The notes beneath the pieces were generated by a model, which was not told where the DNA came from, made no database searches, and was given only the letters and a program-made list of their open reading frames with translations. From Stipa capillata (Eukaryota; Streptophyta; Magnoliopsida; Poales; Poaceae), in assembly GCA_019208055.1 (NCBI GenBank), contig JAGXJF010003783.1, positions 992,001-1,056,000 of the forward strand: a stretch of 64,000 nucleotides of DNA, read 5' to 3'. Of this stretch, positions 12,901 to 25,509 are shown piece after piece (position 1 is the first letter of the stretch; the number at the start of each line of letters is the position of its first letter). The position numbers were made by a program, and so were the translations under genes.

Positions 12901-13183
12901 GTATTGAAAATATCTTCAAAACATATCAAATTCTGGCTGCCATAGCAGGCCCACATATGGAATCAGGCACTTATTTTATCAGGAGAATAAGAATAACAGC
13001 TGCATAGCCTATTGTTTGAACAGTCATACTTTAGTATTTATGATATTAACATGCAATGGGCATGAATTGACAGTGAACAAACAACTCAACGACAAGGAGA
13101 GAGTTGTGGCAGCCTTGGAGAACCCCAACCTTCGCCAGTTGGTTGATGAGTGCCTTTGCTCGAATCATGCATCCTCAAATTAA
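9915..13183 (+). CDS. AE7: MIP18/AE7 family cytosolic Fe-S assembly factor
   Basis: Subunit of the late cytosolic iron-sulfur assembly (CIA) targeting complex, which hands Fe-S clusters to nuclear and cytosolic apoproteins such as DNA polymerases. Five exons join in frame: 9915-10020, 10147-10252, 10912-11011, 11987-12032, 13074-13183. They give 155 residues, the usual length. The MIP18 domain is complete: DIKDPEHPYSLEQLSVLSQE, then ITFTPTVQHCSMATVIGLC (conserved Cys81), then a C-terminal ECLCSN with Cys146 and Cys148. All introns are GT-AG; the last two are long (975 and 1041 bases). AE7 and its AE7-like paralogues are hard to separate by eye, so the symbol denotes the family. It shares its promoter region with the divergent PPR gene. 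Confidence 0.94.
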
Positions 13184-13853
13184 CTTGTCCCTGAGGTGCC
13201 ACAACCTGCCTGCTGTACAGCAATAATCATGCATGTTGTATTTTGCCCTATATTGTACCTGATCATGTATAATCATCGTAGTCTGCCCTGTGCACCAGAA
13301 TATCACCAACATTATGCCTGCTTATGCACCAGTCCTTCAAAAAAAGAGAGAAGTAAGAGTGTGCTATACCATTCAATATTGTACCATTCCTCGAAGAAAA
13401 AGAAAGATCGTTATGTTGCGCCATGACTTGGTCCTGTTTCACTGAATCTCTGTTGATTATTATTGGCATCAGAGTTTACAAGTGGAATATGCTGTTGTGG
13501 CGAGTCATGCTTCAGCCTTTTTTATTAATCTCCATTATTCGCTGTCATCTTTTCCTTAGATGCATTATTTGCTGGTTATCATTCTGAGAAGAAGGGGAGC
13601 CGTGTTGTGCTCTCTATACTCTGGCAATGTCAAATGAAGTAGAACTATGATGTAATAACGTGGGCGGCTTGCGATGTGTACCTCTGTCCTTTGCCAATGA
13701 ATTGTCTGTATCCTGTCTTCAGTCAAAACATGACTCGGATGTATCTGTCTGGACTGGATGGAACACTCCCCGTCGATTAACATGACGACTCGCTCTGGTT
13801 GTTCTGTTGCTTGTTATATGGAAATTTTGCATAAGATTATGTGAGGCAGCTTC
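13184..13853. other. 3' flank of AE7
   Basis: Probable 3' UTR and downstream sequence, with no coding signal. It ends in GCTTC (13849-13853), the left copy of the target duplication of the large element that follows. Sequence resumes after that element at 22794. Confidence 0.55.
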
Positions 13854-14398
13854 TGTGGCGTACCGGTTTAGAGGCCGGGTAGACCCTTGTGTTTACTGTA
13901 CCGGTCCTATGATCAGTAGTCGATACACACAAGTTAACCTATATATTGAGGTCATACACGTACTTATTAGAATATGATATATAACCGATCTTCGAGATCG
14001 AACAATTATACCTTTAGCCCAACGGCTAAAAATCTTGTAGCGGAAATCAAGCGGTGGTGTGGCCCATCAGTATGCCGTTCCCGACAGGTAACAGACTAGG
14101 GGTTTCGTTCTAGCTTTTGCGAATACCGTCGTTGCTTTCGAGCTGTTGACCCTTCTGTCTGGCCAAATCAACAAGCCAGGTAAGTACATTGAATATACTC
14201 GTAAGCTCTCCGCTAGGGAATTTATCACAGACATATGTATGCACGGGTATATCAAGAATCGGGCTCTAACCTATATCTCATGTTTTGCGAAAAAGTAAGT
14301 TTGCATATGAAATATTTAAATAGATAGTAAAAACAGATGTAGAAAACTATCTCGGCTTTACTGAGACGTGGCAGCTGGTCACAACCTTTTTTATTCCT

Positions 14399-14562
14399 CC
14401 CGCTACAACGGGGAATTGTACCTGCATTTTTCCGCTACAACGGAAATTCTGTAATCACCTACTCCAACGGGGAGTCTCTACTCACCCGCTACGACAGGGA
14501 TATTGGCGATTGCCCGCTACAACGGGAATCCCTTCTTCTCTCCTCCCGTTATGACGGGGAAT
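14399..14562. repeat. Array of six mini-palindromes, ~29-bp spacing
   Basis: Six imperfect copies of CCCGCTACAACGGGGAAT start near 14399, 14431, 14459, 14484, 14512 and 14543. In most copies CCG and CGG pair across a short TACAA-like loop. A seventh, isolated copy (CCCCGCTTCAACGGGAGC) lies near 14906. The array is inside the large LTR-type element. Confidence 0.7.
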
Positions 14563-16363
14563 CTTTCATGTCACTCTGCGAACACGGCGGATCGCGTCCT
14601 TATACCCATAACCATTTTGATTTTGAAATTCAATCTACTATAGTGTGGCCCAACCAAGTTCGTCCATGACCGTGGACACGGCTATTCGAATAATTTTAAC
14701 CCTCTGCAGAGGCGGTACGGCTTTACCCACACGACGTAGGTCACCCTGGGTATACTTCGTGACGCATACTGACAGGGCTATTACAACGAGACTCTTCACC
14801 GGAGTAAACCTAGCCATGAACCCGCCAGAAGGACATATCCCAAACCTAGCTTGAGTCAGTAACATCGCTACAAGGAGGTTGGTGTTCCAACTTTGTGGCG
14901 AATATGACCCCGCTTCAACGGGAGCTTTCTCTACAAAGGCTACAACCTCATCTGCACACCTCACACTGCCTACGGGTTCATGCTAGTCTCAGACCGGGTA
15001 CTAGGTCAAATCCTTCCCATAAAGGACATGTGGACGTACGGTAAGACTTGGCCAAACGGCACTTAAGTTCGGTCCTTATGTGATCCGAGAGGGACTCCTC
15101 ACCCCGTCCGTAAACGGACAGCGAGAACCACGCCGGGCATTACCTCGCATATAGCATTCTTCCTGCTTTCCCCCTTCCTTTTTGACCCGGATCAAAATCT
15201 TCTCCATTTTGTTTTTTAATTTAACAAAACCATTTCTGGCAAAATATCCCCACCCGGATATTTCTACCTTCATACACCATCGGACACAACGGTCCCTTTT
15301 CAAATATTCATCACATGAAATACGTGAGTATTCCTCCTTTTTTGAAAACCTACTTTTTACTATTGCAGGGCTAAGCTGAGTAAGTATATATTCTACCCTA
15401 GGTTTCCGTTAACTTATCCGGAATACGTAGTCCTTAGGGTGATAAGGAGTTCAATGTCGAACTAGGGTTTGCTAAACATCGGTCATAGCTAGACTACATA
15501 AAATAACAAGTCGTAAAACATAGCATGCATGTTTCGCAAACGAAATATCATTTTGTAAACTTGGGATTCACATGATCAAGGGTGGAGAGCTTGCCTGGCA
15601 TCACTAGCCGGTTCTCGATCTCGCACGTGATTCGGCAGTGGACTGGAATCCTTCGCGCGATATCTCGTAACGCCATGTCTACACGTCGGAACACATCGAA
15701 TAAGAACATTGCGTGGAAGAATCCAAACAAGAACTAAACATACATTTATAAATTTGAAAACATGTGCTTCGGACTTGAGCGTTGTTTAGGGTTTGCGAAA
15801 AGGTGAGAAGGAATTCGCATCACATGTCATAAGGACTTTCCTGTTGTTAAGGAAACCGGGTGCCCATACTTAACATGTCAATGCCACTGGTAGATTGTTT
15901 GATAGCAGAGATGTTTCAAAACCTTTGAGAGCTTTCATTTTCAGGGGCCTAGTCGAGTATTGTCTTACAAAATTATTGTAACGATCTTGAATAAGGGGGG
16001 GGGCTTCAAGATTATTATACCTATATGCAAATGCTCTAGATTCTGAGGTTCGTTGGAAAATGTCGAGCCTGAGATACTTGCGGGAATTTTGTACCACTAT
16101 ATCGGTTGCTCTGGAAAAAGAATATGTTTAAAGGCAATTCTTTTAGTCGGGGATTTTTGACGTAGGTCTGGGCTAGAATAAAGTGGCATGATCTGTATAT
16201 TTGAAATATGTTCATTTTGTATTAAATTCTTTTTTGAACAAGGATTTACTGGATATGCTTAAGGCTGACTCAGGGAAGGGAAATGCGGCGGGGTCTCACT
16301 CCAGCAGTGCTCACCCTGGCGGCGTGGAGGAATGGCCGGGTGCAAAGCAGAAGGTCCCGGGGT

Positions 16364-19300
16364 TGTAACATCCCCTAGTTTAATTTGCTATTGTGTGTGC
16401 ATCATGGCATGGCATGGCTCAAGTAATTTTTAATTTTTTAATTTGAATTTAAATCACATGAAAGAAGGGGTTTAGAATTGGTTTAAACTGTAAACGAATT
16501 TGAAATTGGAAACAAATTCAAAGAGGAGACAAGAAACTAGTGTTAAAATTGAGCAAAACTTAAAATTAAAAAGAAAACCTATTCTAAATTCCCCCCCGGA
16601 CGGGCCCCCTCTTCTGGCCCGTTTCCTCCCCCGCATGGGCCTTCTCGGCCCATTTCTTCCCGCAGCCCATCCGGCCTGCCCCGCCCGCCCCCTTCTTCTC
16701 CTTCCTATCCCTTCTCTCTCCCGCACCCGCCGGCTCCTCCCACGCTTGCCACCACACCGGACGCGTGGCGAGCGTCCGGCCTCTCCCGCGCCACCCCTGC
16801 CTCGGCCACGTCGCCCGCCTCCCTCCTCCCCCATAAAACCCCTCTCGGCCGCTCCGCGCCCTCTCCCTCCCCTCTATTTTTCTCTCCGCCTCAACCCGAG
16901 CCCCACCGCCGCCCGTTCTTCACCTCGCTACCGAGCTCCTTCCCCAGCCGCTCTTCGTCCACCTTCGCCTCGGCCGTCCCAGAGCTTGTCGCCGCCCCGG
17001 CCACCCCGTCGCCACAAGAGCCGCAGCCCGAGCTCCCCACCTCGCCACCGCCCTCGGAGCTCCGTCCCCGTCGCCGTCGTCCCGGAGCTCCGTCCCGTCG
17101 CCTCGGCCTCACCGCCGCCTTCGTCGAGCTCCGCTGCCGCCCCGTCGTCGCCTCGGTCGTCGCCACCCCGCCCGGTCGCCCCTTCCCGTCGCCGCTTCCG
17201 TCTTCCACCGCCGGAGCCCGACGCTGAGCCACCTCCCCTCGCCGTCCCTCCTCCGCCTCCCGGTAAGCCCGTCGCCACCTCGCCGCCGTGCCCGAGACCC
17301 CGCCGCCCCGACGGCGCTGCGCCGGCCAAGCCATCCGTCGGCCGAGCCCCAAGCGGCAGCCGGTCCTGACCGGGTCGGTTGAGGCCGTTGTGACCGGTGG
17401 TTAGGGCATGTTTAATGCCTAACCGATGATTAGTGTATTAATCACCGTGTTTAATGCTAATGATTGCTGTTCAGACATGTTAATGGCCCTAATTAATGGC
17501 TAATAGCATATTAAATAAACTCATTTACATATGTGTGTATGACAGCTGGGTCCCACGGGTCAGAATAAAAGAAAAGATGAAAGAAAAAGAATATATATAT
17601 GACAAGTGGGCCCCACTTGTCATTGACTCGGTCAACTTTGACCCGAGTTGACCGAGGGGCCCACTGTCAGCCTTTGAGGCTAGTTTTGACACGAGTAATA
17701 AAAATATTTCTGATTTAAAATTATACTTCTTTACTGAAAAAAATACAAAAAGGGATTTAAATTGGTTTAAACCCTAGAAAATTCATAGAAAATTCATCTT
17801 TAATCAGAAAAATACAAATAATATATCAAAATGTTCAGAAAAATGAGAGCTACTCAATTATATCATTTTCATCCATATTTGCATGCTAGGAAAAATGAAA
17901 TTGGCTAAAAACTCAATTTAGGGTTTTCCCCGATTAGTCGGAGAAATTCGGATCGCGATATCTCGAGCGTCCGGACTCCGATTAAAATGATTCCACCTGC
18001 ATTAGTCTCTATTTTGCATCCTTTAGGGTATGGCGTACATTTCATATCATGCTGATGTTCTTCGACGTGGTATTTATTATTGCGTCTGTTGTTCGGTGTT
18101 TTCGTTCTTTTGATAGGACCGGAAGATCTCGACGAATATAATCTCGAGCAGGAACAGGACCTAGTAGTGGAACCGCAAGGCAAGCAGCCCCCTTTAAACA
18201 TCTTGTGGATAACCTATTATTTACAATTTACTATTTGTTTTCAAAACCTTATTGCATGCGATCAACTGATATTTTATGTTAAGTGCTAGCCCTATTCTCT
18301 GCATAGAACTTACTTTGTTGCTCAATCAACCCCACCGACCCTCCCAACCTAATTAGAGTAGATTACTTATTGTGTTAATATTGCTTATACAGCTAATGAT
18401 GTTTAGACTTGCTTAGTTATGTCAAAGTCGTAATTTCTTGGATGGCAGACAAAACCCAACACTCTGGGTGGGTTAGAGGATAGGTGGGTGTTCACCGGGA
18501 AGTGCTTAATGAATCTGACTAATAACAATCGGGCTTAGACGAGAGGCCATGCTGGAAGCATGGTGGGTTGTCTCGTTTTTCCCACAAGGACCGGTTCCCG
18601 GTGTCCTTTCGAACCAAGAATTGCGTACTTCTACGCGGGTGGTACAATGGGCCACCCACGACCGAATAAATTGTCTAGACTTAAGTTATGAGCCGCATAG
18701 TTTGTTATTTAATTTGCGGTGTGAGTGGAAAAGGGTGTGGTGTGATACTTCAATATAGGTGTAAGGGTTACACACGATCTGGGATCGGGGATGTATCACC
18801 TGATATAACTGTTGGGACCGTGTCGAGGTACCGGCCGGGCTGGTGTACACGGATTAGCCCATCAGGGCGGCTCAAGCTTAAGTCAAACGCATGGTAAAGG
18901 TCATGTTCAATCACACTTTGCTAACACACCTCGTGGAGTGTGTCGTGGCCTGGGGCCCAGCGTTAAGAGTCGATCGATACGTGTAGGTAAAGATGTACAC
19001 CCTTGCAGGGTTTGAACTATTCGAATAGTCGTGTCCGCGGTTATGGACAGCTTGGTAAGAATCCGCATCGAATTAGACAACTACAACTTTAATCTAAAAC
19101 TTGCCAACCCTAAGGATGAGGTGTAGCGATCGCTTTCTCCCTGGTGGTCGAGGAAGGATCGAGGGTTTTATGTGTTCAGTGGTCTGCTTTAGATTTCACT
19201 TTGCAGCTTCAGCTCATCTCCTTTAAAAGCATTCCAGTAGACGGATTTCAATCTACTTATAGGTATTGTTGAAAGAACAAATCAGCTTTCCGCAAATCAG

Positions 19301-20093
19301 TCCACAAATAGCCCTTTGTTGAAACCTGATGCATCTATTACTATTTTCCCCTTGTAAGTCTTGCGGAGTACATTATGTACTCACCTTGCAGTTGTTGATG
19401 ATTTTCGTGCAGAAGAGACCATTCTCTCCACGGATGGTTTCTACGTAGAGATCGACACCGACATCGACTAGTCGCTGGTGATCCCAGGCAGTGGTCCTGC
19501 CCAGGGTTTGGCAGTTCGGTTTGTTCTGCCGTCACTTTTGGCCCTGCCCTTTTGGCTTCTCAGCCACATATACATACTCTTCCACTGTGTAAATAACTTT
19601 TGGTGTGTACTATGTTGTTAAGTTTCCGAACAACTAGTATTATTGTAGTTTCAGTCGTAGAGTTGCTGTTGTGATACCGGTTTGTTCTCCCCCGTCCCAT
19701 GTGCAGTGCGTGTATGGTCGAAGCACATGATGCGGGTAGGATTTCAGGGTTTATAACACGGAGTTGCTAGGTTTAATCACCCCTGTGAAGTGACTCTCCC
19801 ACTGAGAGTTCGGGAACTATATCATCCTACTCCAGCCGTGCATTAATTTGCCGGGACGAGTTCGGGGTTGATGTTCCGGCTCAGTGGGGAAAGAGTGAGG
19901 AGACCATATCACCCTACTACTCGGTGCATTAATTTGCCGGAGTAAGCTTTGGGGTTGACGTCTCGGGCTATTCGAAGCCATATCACTCCACTCCTCTCGG
20001 AGGTGATACCCGAGAGCTGAGGTCGGGGTTGATGTTTCGACTTAGCGGGTGATTTCACTTAAGCCTCCCTGTTATCTATCCTGGGGTCCGACA
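16364..20093 (+). mobile_element. Nested 3.7-kb LTR-type element (solo-LTR-like)
   Basis: Begins TGTAACATCCCC and ends GGGGTCCGACA, giving TG...CA termini. It is flanked by the 5-bp direct repeat GGGGT (16359-16363 and 20094-20098). It lies inside the larger GCTTC-flanked element, so it inserted later. Contents: a very C-rich, proline-coding stretch (16580-17370), the phrase GACAAGTGGGCCCCACTTGTC near 17600, a near-palindrome GAGTACATTATGTACTC (19366-19382) and repeated GGGGTTGATGTTCCGGC-like phrases near the 3' end. There is no internal LTR boundary, primer site or pol domain, so a solo LTR is the simplest reading. The long frames in the C-rich part are compositional. Confidence 0.65.
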
Positions 20094-22050
20094 GGGGTTG
20101 AGGTCGCTGCTCCCGGGGTGCGGCTGCCGGTGAACTCCCGAAGATGGGCGACACCGCGAGAGCGTCAACAGCGACTCCCAGCAGCGGCGGGGTGCTAGAT
20201 GCTTGATGGCGGCGAATACCGGGGCGCTCGCCACCAGGGGCTCCCATGCCGACGGTGCTTGACTGCGTGCCAACGGTCGGCAGCAGCCGGGACAGGCAGG
20301 CAACATAACAGCGGTTTGGGCAGGGGCCGAGGGAATACGCGGATTTCAGGGGGGCGGTGGCAAGACGAGTTCGCGGTGGAGTGGTAAGGGGAAGGGATTG
20401 ATGGCCGGCGTTGCTTGCTGTGGTGGCGCTCGTCGGTGGTGAGGGACGGGATGGGTGGCGCACCGGCCAGGATCCACAGGCGGCGGAAACCTGGCTCCGG
20501 CGGTTGATCGTTAGCACCTGATGGTGGTGGTGATGAGGTGAGGCAGGGCTCGGGTGCCTCACTAGCGGTCGGGCTGAAACTTGGGTCGCAGCAGGGAAGG
20601 TGGAGCTGAGGCGAACACTGGGTTTGGGAGGAATTCACCGGCGGTGGTTGGCGGAACGTCCAGCGGTGGTGATGCTCGAGTCACTACTAGGTGCTCTGGC
20701 CGGGTCCAGTAGGAGAGGAATCCAGCCGGCAAGTGAGGCTTAATCGCACTCGGTGAGAGAGCAGAGGTGGTGTAGCTCGGCTCCACTCAAGAGGAAAGAA
20801 GTGGCAGGGGATTAGAGAGAGTGCTCGGGTAGTAGGGTAGAGGAGAAGGGTTGGGGAGAGGAAAGGAGGAGAGGGATGGCTCGGTTTGGGGCAGTGACTG
20901 GGCTCGGTGATGACAGAAGGGAGGTTGGGCTCGGGGAGAAGAAGAAATGGGTGAAGGGAGGAAAGAGAGAGCTTGGGCTGGCTTTAGAGGAAAAGAGTGC
21001 TCAGCTTCAATGGTCCTGGGAAGAAGATAACACTGAAGGGGAGAGAGAGCATGTGGCCGACCGCGCTGGAGCTGCACTGGGAAAAACTTGCCATCGCTTG
21101 TTGTTTTTGATTGATGGGAAATGGCAGGGCAAGGAGGGCCGTAGTGTCTGAGCACACGGGAAGGTGCCGTGCCACGGCAGAGTTGAGCACCGAGGTCTTG
21201 AGCAGGTTTTGGAGCTGGCCAAGGCATAGCCTGCTGTGGAGGTCAGGGAAGGAGAAGAGAAACACGGCACATGGAGTTTGACGTGTGAATGCATAGCATA
21301 GGTAGGCACCACCGGCTGTGAAAATGCTGGTGCAGAGCTGCGTGGCAGCAAGGAATAGGGACAAGGATAGAAAGGAAAAGGGAAAGGAATGGGGAAGAAC
21401 TGAGTAAGGGGAAACCAGGTCCACTTGTCAGGAATAAATGCACATGCTGGTTGGTACGCTTGGGTGATTGTAGCAAAGAATGAGGAATAGCTCAGCGAAG
21501 ATTGAACAGCAACGCTTAGATCTTTTGATCTGACTCTCGAGGGAATTCTTGATCACTGGACATCAAGTTTTATTGTAGGAATAGGGTGCCTCACAAAAGT
21601 TTGGCAATTTTCGAAGGCTTAATCTGGTTGGAGGTTAGGCTAAGTTTCAAATGGGCTAAAATTCGAGTTTCCATTTGTTTGAAATTTTCGAAAAGGATGA
21701 GAGAACCAGGCATAGTCTATTGCATACATGGGATATCGCCATGATTTTATTTGGAGCTGTTCGGACTCGGTAGGGCATAGGATGTGGCAGTTGACCATTC
21801 GCCCAGTTGTCGAGAGGAAAAGAAACTAGGATTCTGGTATACATATACCTGCACAATTTTCTGTGCGCAGGGCATTAGTGGGGATTGGGGAAACATGGAT
21901 AGGATGGAAAAAATTTTGGTCGGACAGTCGAGTTAGGGTTTTGGCCCGTATAGGTGGAGGAGATTTTCCAAACGTTCGAGACTTTTCCGATGGCTTGACA
22001 TTTTATTGACATAGAGACGAGGATAAGGACTGGGATGTTCACACATGCAC

Positions 22051-22107
22051 ACGTATGTATATGTATATATATATATATATGTATATATATACATATATAT
22101 ATATATT
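22051..22107. repeat. AT-rich microsatellite (GTATATAT type)
   Basis: About 57 bases of TA dinucleotides interrupted by GTATG and TACATA units, partly self-complementary. It lies within the large retroelement. Confidence 0.85.
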
Positions 22108-22793
22108 TACATACCCGAGGGCCTAATTAGATGACATCGGAACCGAGAGCATAGAAGCTGCCACAGAGCATTTTAGGATTCGGGGATGCATAAGCCCGTA
22201 CGGAATATTCGGGTACGAGCCAGCAATGGTGTTACAGGGAGAGAGTGACGTAGGTCGTATGGTCGAGTTACCGTTCAACCCGTAGCTCGAAAAGAAGAAG
22301 GCGATAGGAATTTCATATATGCGTGTGTATAATAAGGGTATATATATGCACACACGCATGATAAAACATGGCGAAGTAGGTGGTAGAAGATCATGTCATT
22401 CGGAAGAGGTTCAAGACATATATATGTTTTAATTTCACAAAAATACTGTGTGGGCACTTAGCGGCAGATGTTGGTCTACGTTATACCGGCTAGGCAAAAG
22501 GGGAAGGAATGCCGGAGGTATGTTCGTGGCGGGATGAAAGGGCAAGTAGCCACGTATGGAGACAAGGCGTAAAGCAGGGTTTGCATTCCTTGCCGGACAG
22601 AGTTTCGACAAAGCGGAGATTAAGGAAAATAGGAACAGAGGTGGAAGATTTTGGCTTGCCTTGCTTTAGGGTCTAACAAAAGTATGATTTGAATAAAAGT
22701 TTTAGCCTGGTGTATTTTAATTGACATTATTAGCGAAAAAGTTTTTGTTGGTCCTAATTTTTAGGTTTCGAAAAACCAGGATGTGATAGCTTC

Positions 22794-24800
22794 CCTGCTG
22801 TTTGGATGTATCTGTATTGTGCACGACAGCATGTGTACGTCAGGATAGCGATCAAATGCAGTTTTGCTAGCTGATGAGGAAGAATGAAAACTCTGGAGAA
22901 ATTTTGATCAAAGGCGAGTACAAATAATGGTCTTACGGTGTATGCAAATAAAGCGAATATGGTGCACCTATACGCAAATGATGTGACAAAGCATCAACCA
23001 ACGCTGAACGTAAGTTTATTTGACTGGAACCTTTCTATTGGCACATGATTCACACTAAAAGTAAAATGGATGTATTTCTCTCAATTCTCAAGAAACTGAG
23101 AGCATGGATGTAGGTTCGTGATACTCTCGGAGGAGATATCAGAGAGATTATAAACAGTATGAAGATCTCTCTTTTTGAAAAGAAGAATAAGACCTCTTTT
23201 TAAAAAAAGCAGAATAAAGACTTGCAGTCACCCTATTGCGTATTCTCAAGCCAATTCGGTTGCTTCAGCCAATTCGTTACAGGGACAATCTGACATGTAT
23301 ATATACTACCGGAAGACAGGGCAGACCTTAGATGGATACGTTAGATTTGTTGTCTTGCCGACGTGAGCCTTTCACAGCCTCGAGTTAATTCCTGCCTCTA
23401 ATAAATATCATCGACGTAGACCTTGAAAGAGAGATTTTTGTAGGGACTGCGACGAGCTTGCGCCATTACCCACTAGCCAGTTTTACCCCACGCGTGGGCG
23501 TGGCTGTGCACTTGCGCGGCTACATCTCCTTGTAGCCGATCCATGGCCGCGCGTATGTTTCAGGAGTGGATAAGGTAATGTTTATACAGTGCAGGATTTG
23601 GGATAAGTTAATGATTGACTAGAAAGAATTGTTCTATTTTCCGTATTCTATTTCAGATCACCGCTATGTGTAGGAGAATCGTTGGCTTGAGATTGCCTTT
23701 TATCTTAAAAAGATGTGGTTTCGGCGTTGAGCGTGTTTGGACTGGATTCTGTTCGGTATTGTGTGGGTTTTGAAAAAGCACCTTTCCGTTTCTATTTTGA
23801 CCTAACAGTAAAGTCGAAACTTAAAATCAACTTTTTCTAGAATCCAATAGCAAAGTCTTATAGATGATGGAGGAACACAAAGCAACAATAACACATCGGT
23901 AAAGTTAGGTGTCAATAGTTCTATGTGACAAGCAAGAGTGTCATTAAGTATCTACATGACCGCATTGCCCAAGACGATAACAACTATGGTGCATAAAAGG
24001 GCTCGTATGATGGTTGGAGTTCTTCGAGCGACAGCAACATTGACTTCAATGGTTATGAGTAACATTTTTATAATTATCATTGTTAGAATTCGAGAAACTC
24101 GTTACGAGGTATGTGATGGCTAGTCCACCATAGATCATGCACCACACCTTTTCACTAGCTTAACATGGATTCATGGACCATTTTGTCACTTCTACCTCTC
24201 TCCTTTTAGTCTCTCAAAGGCACCTATAATCATTTGTTATGGAGCTTTTTATATAAACTCCTATGAGGAATGTAAAATTCATCCCATAATTAAGAAATGT
24301 CATGGAGGGAGGCTTAGAGCTCCAAGTCCCCGATAGGGAGCTCTAGCAGCGGCTTTGTGAAGTCCAACATGGCCCAATTCGCTAATCCAGTCACGTACAA
24401 GACGTCTCCTTAACATAGGATTAAGTCGTGCTTCACAAGATAATCGAATCTATTTAAAAATCATTGTGTCTCATATTGTTAAGTGTACGTCACCTTCTAA
24501 CAATATCGTTATACACGGCCCATAAAACTTGTGACATAACTATTAAGTTATCGACATCTTTTTTATAATGTTATTTCTATAACGCTAACAATCCAAGACT
24601 AATATCACAAAGTTAGGAGAAACTTCGTCTCCACGATTACTAAACAACTACCAAATACACCTCAAAAGCTACAAAATTCAACACGAAGGTGACAATTAGC
24701 ACGAAAATCCAAAAACTACCACATAAAACTGTTGAGAAGATCCGCAAGTACTATATTTTTCCATCCACCCACATATTCCGTCTTGCGAAAACAACCCGGA
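22794..24800. other. Non-genic sequence after the retroelement block
   Basis: AT-rich with only short open frames and no recognisable domain, tRNA or clean transposon terminus. The first bases presumably continue the AE7 3' flank that was split by the insertion at 13853. Confidence 0.5.
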
Positions 24801-25509
24801 AAAGAAATACCCCGGAAAAATGTCGAAAATGCCGCCCTCTCCCCTCCGGTCCTTATCCTCCTTCCTTTCTCCTCTTCCCTCGCGACGGCGTCATCGAGCC
24901 CTGCCCGCCCAACACGCCTCTAGGCCACCTTCCACCGAAGCACCCAACCTCCGAGGAAATTCGTCTCTCCGCTGGCCTGGTGTGGAGTGGAGGTCTATGC
25001 GGAGTCCGGGCATGAATTGATTCCTTTCGCTGGTGATGAACCCTAACTCGCTTTTATTTTTTCTGGCCTTTCTCTTTGTTGTGAGCAATCTGATCCAATT
25101 CTTCCTTTTTGTTATAGATGCTCCAATCAGTTCAGTTTATTGCGGATTTATTTTCTGCTTAGTGGAGTACTAATACCAGTTTGATTTCCAAAATTTTGGG
25201 GGCTCAATTGGACTCACATGCCCCGCGTTAGGTCCGCCCCTTGTTCTCGTCGTTAATCGGATTGGAGTTCGAGCTGTTCCATGCATGAAATTGATCGTGT
25301 GTTGGTGCTAAATTCGGTTTTCATGTAGGATCTTATAATATTATGTCACTTAAACCCAACAAAAGACTCTTTCGTTGACATATTTGTGCAGTACTAGACG
25401 TTTGTACTAACCTAAATTCTCTTTTGCAGATAGTGGAATTGGAGCTTTTCTGGTAGTCTTCACACCCGTCTCAGTGCAATAAAGATCTCTGTTAATTTGA
25501 TATTGAAAG
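24800..25509 (+). promoter_or_regulatory. Probable promoter and spliced 5' leader of the tail-anchored protein gene
   Basis: A C-rich tract (24830-24990) typical of grass 5' leaders is followed by AT-rich, intron-like sequence ending in a good acceptor, TTCTCTTTTGCAG at ~25430. The next 79 bases lead to the ATG at 25510. This suggests a leader intron, but the donor was not pinned down. Frames in the C-rich tract resemble no protein. Confidence 0.5.

Larger units (their letters stand above)
13854..22788 (-). mobile_element. Large LTR-type retroelement remnant (solo-LTR-like), interrupted
   Basis: Flanked by the 5-bp direct repeat GCTTC (13849-13853 and 22789-22793). Read on the minus strand it begins TATCACATCCTGG, close to the common Gypsy LTR start TGTCACATCC, and ends GTACGCCACA, so it has near TG...CA termini. 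Removing the nested element (16364-20093) and one GGGGT copy leaves about 5.2 kb. I saw no second copy of either end inside, no tRNA primer site, and no gag, protease, reverse-transcriptase or integrase frame. A solo LTR or a large non-autonomous derivative fits best. Internal features are a mini-palindrome array (14399-14562) and a GC-rich zone (20100-20900). The family name is not assigned. Confidence 0.6.

Noticed and set aside
13459..13476. TATTGGCATCAGAGTT, similar to a tRNA-Met primer-binding site
   Set aside because: It lies outside the LTR-type element in the AE7 3' flank, with no LTR end immediately upstream. It is probably chance.
14399..14562. CRISPR-like repeat array
   Set aside because: The units are short, divergent and palindromic, the spacers vary and are not unique cassettes, there are no cas genes, and this is a plant genome.
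16500..17369. 289-codon proline/arginine/serine-rich open frame
   Set aside because: It lies in the C-rich part of the nested LTR-type element, has equally long frames on the other strand, and shows no domain. The openness comes from base composition.
20059..21476. Several long minus-strand frames rich in Pro, Ser and His
   Set aside because: They are inside the GCTTC-flanked retroelement, overlap in several frames, and have no recognisable motif.
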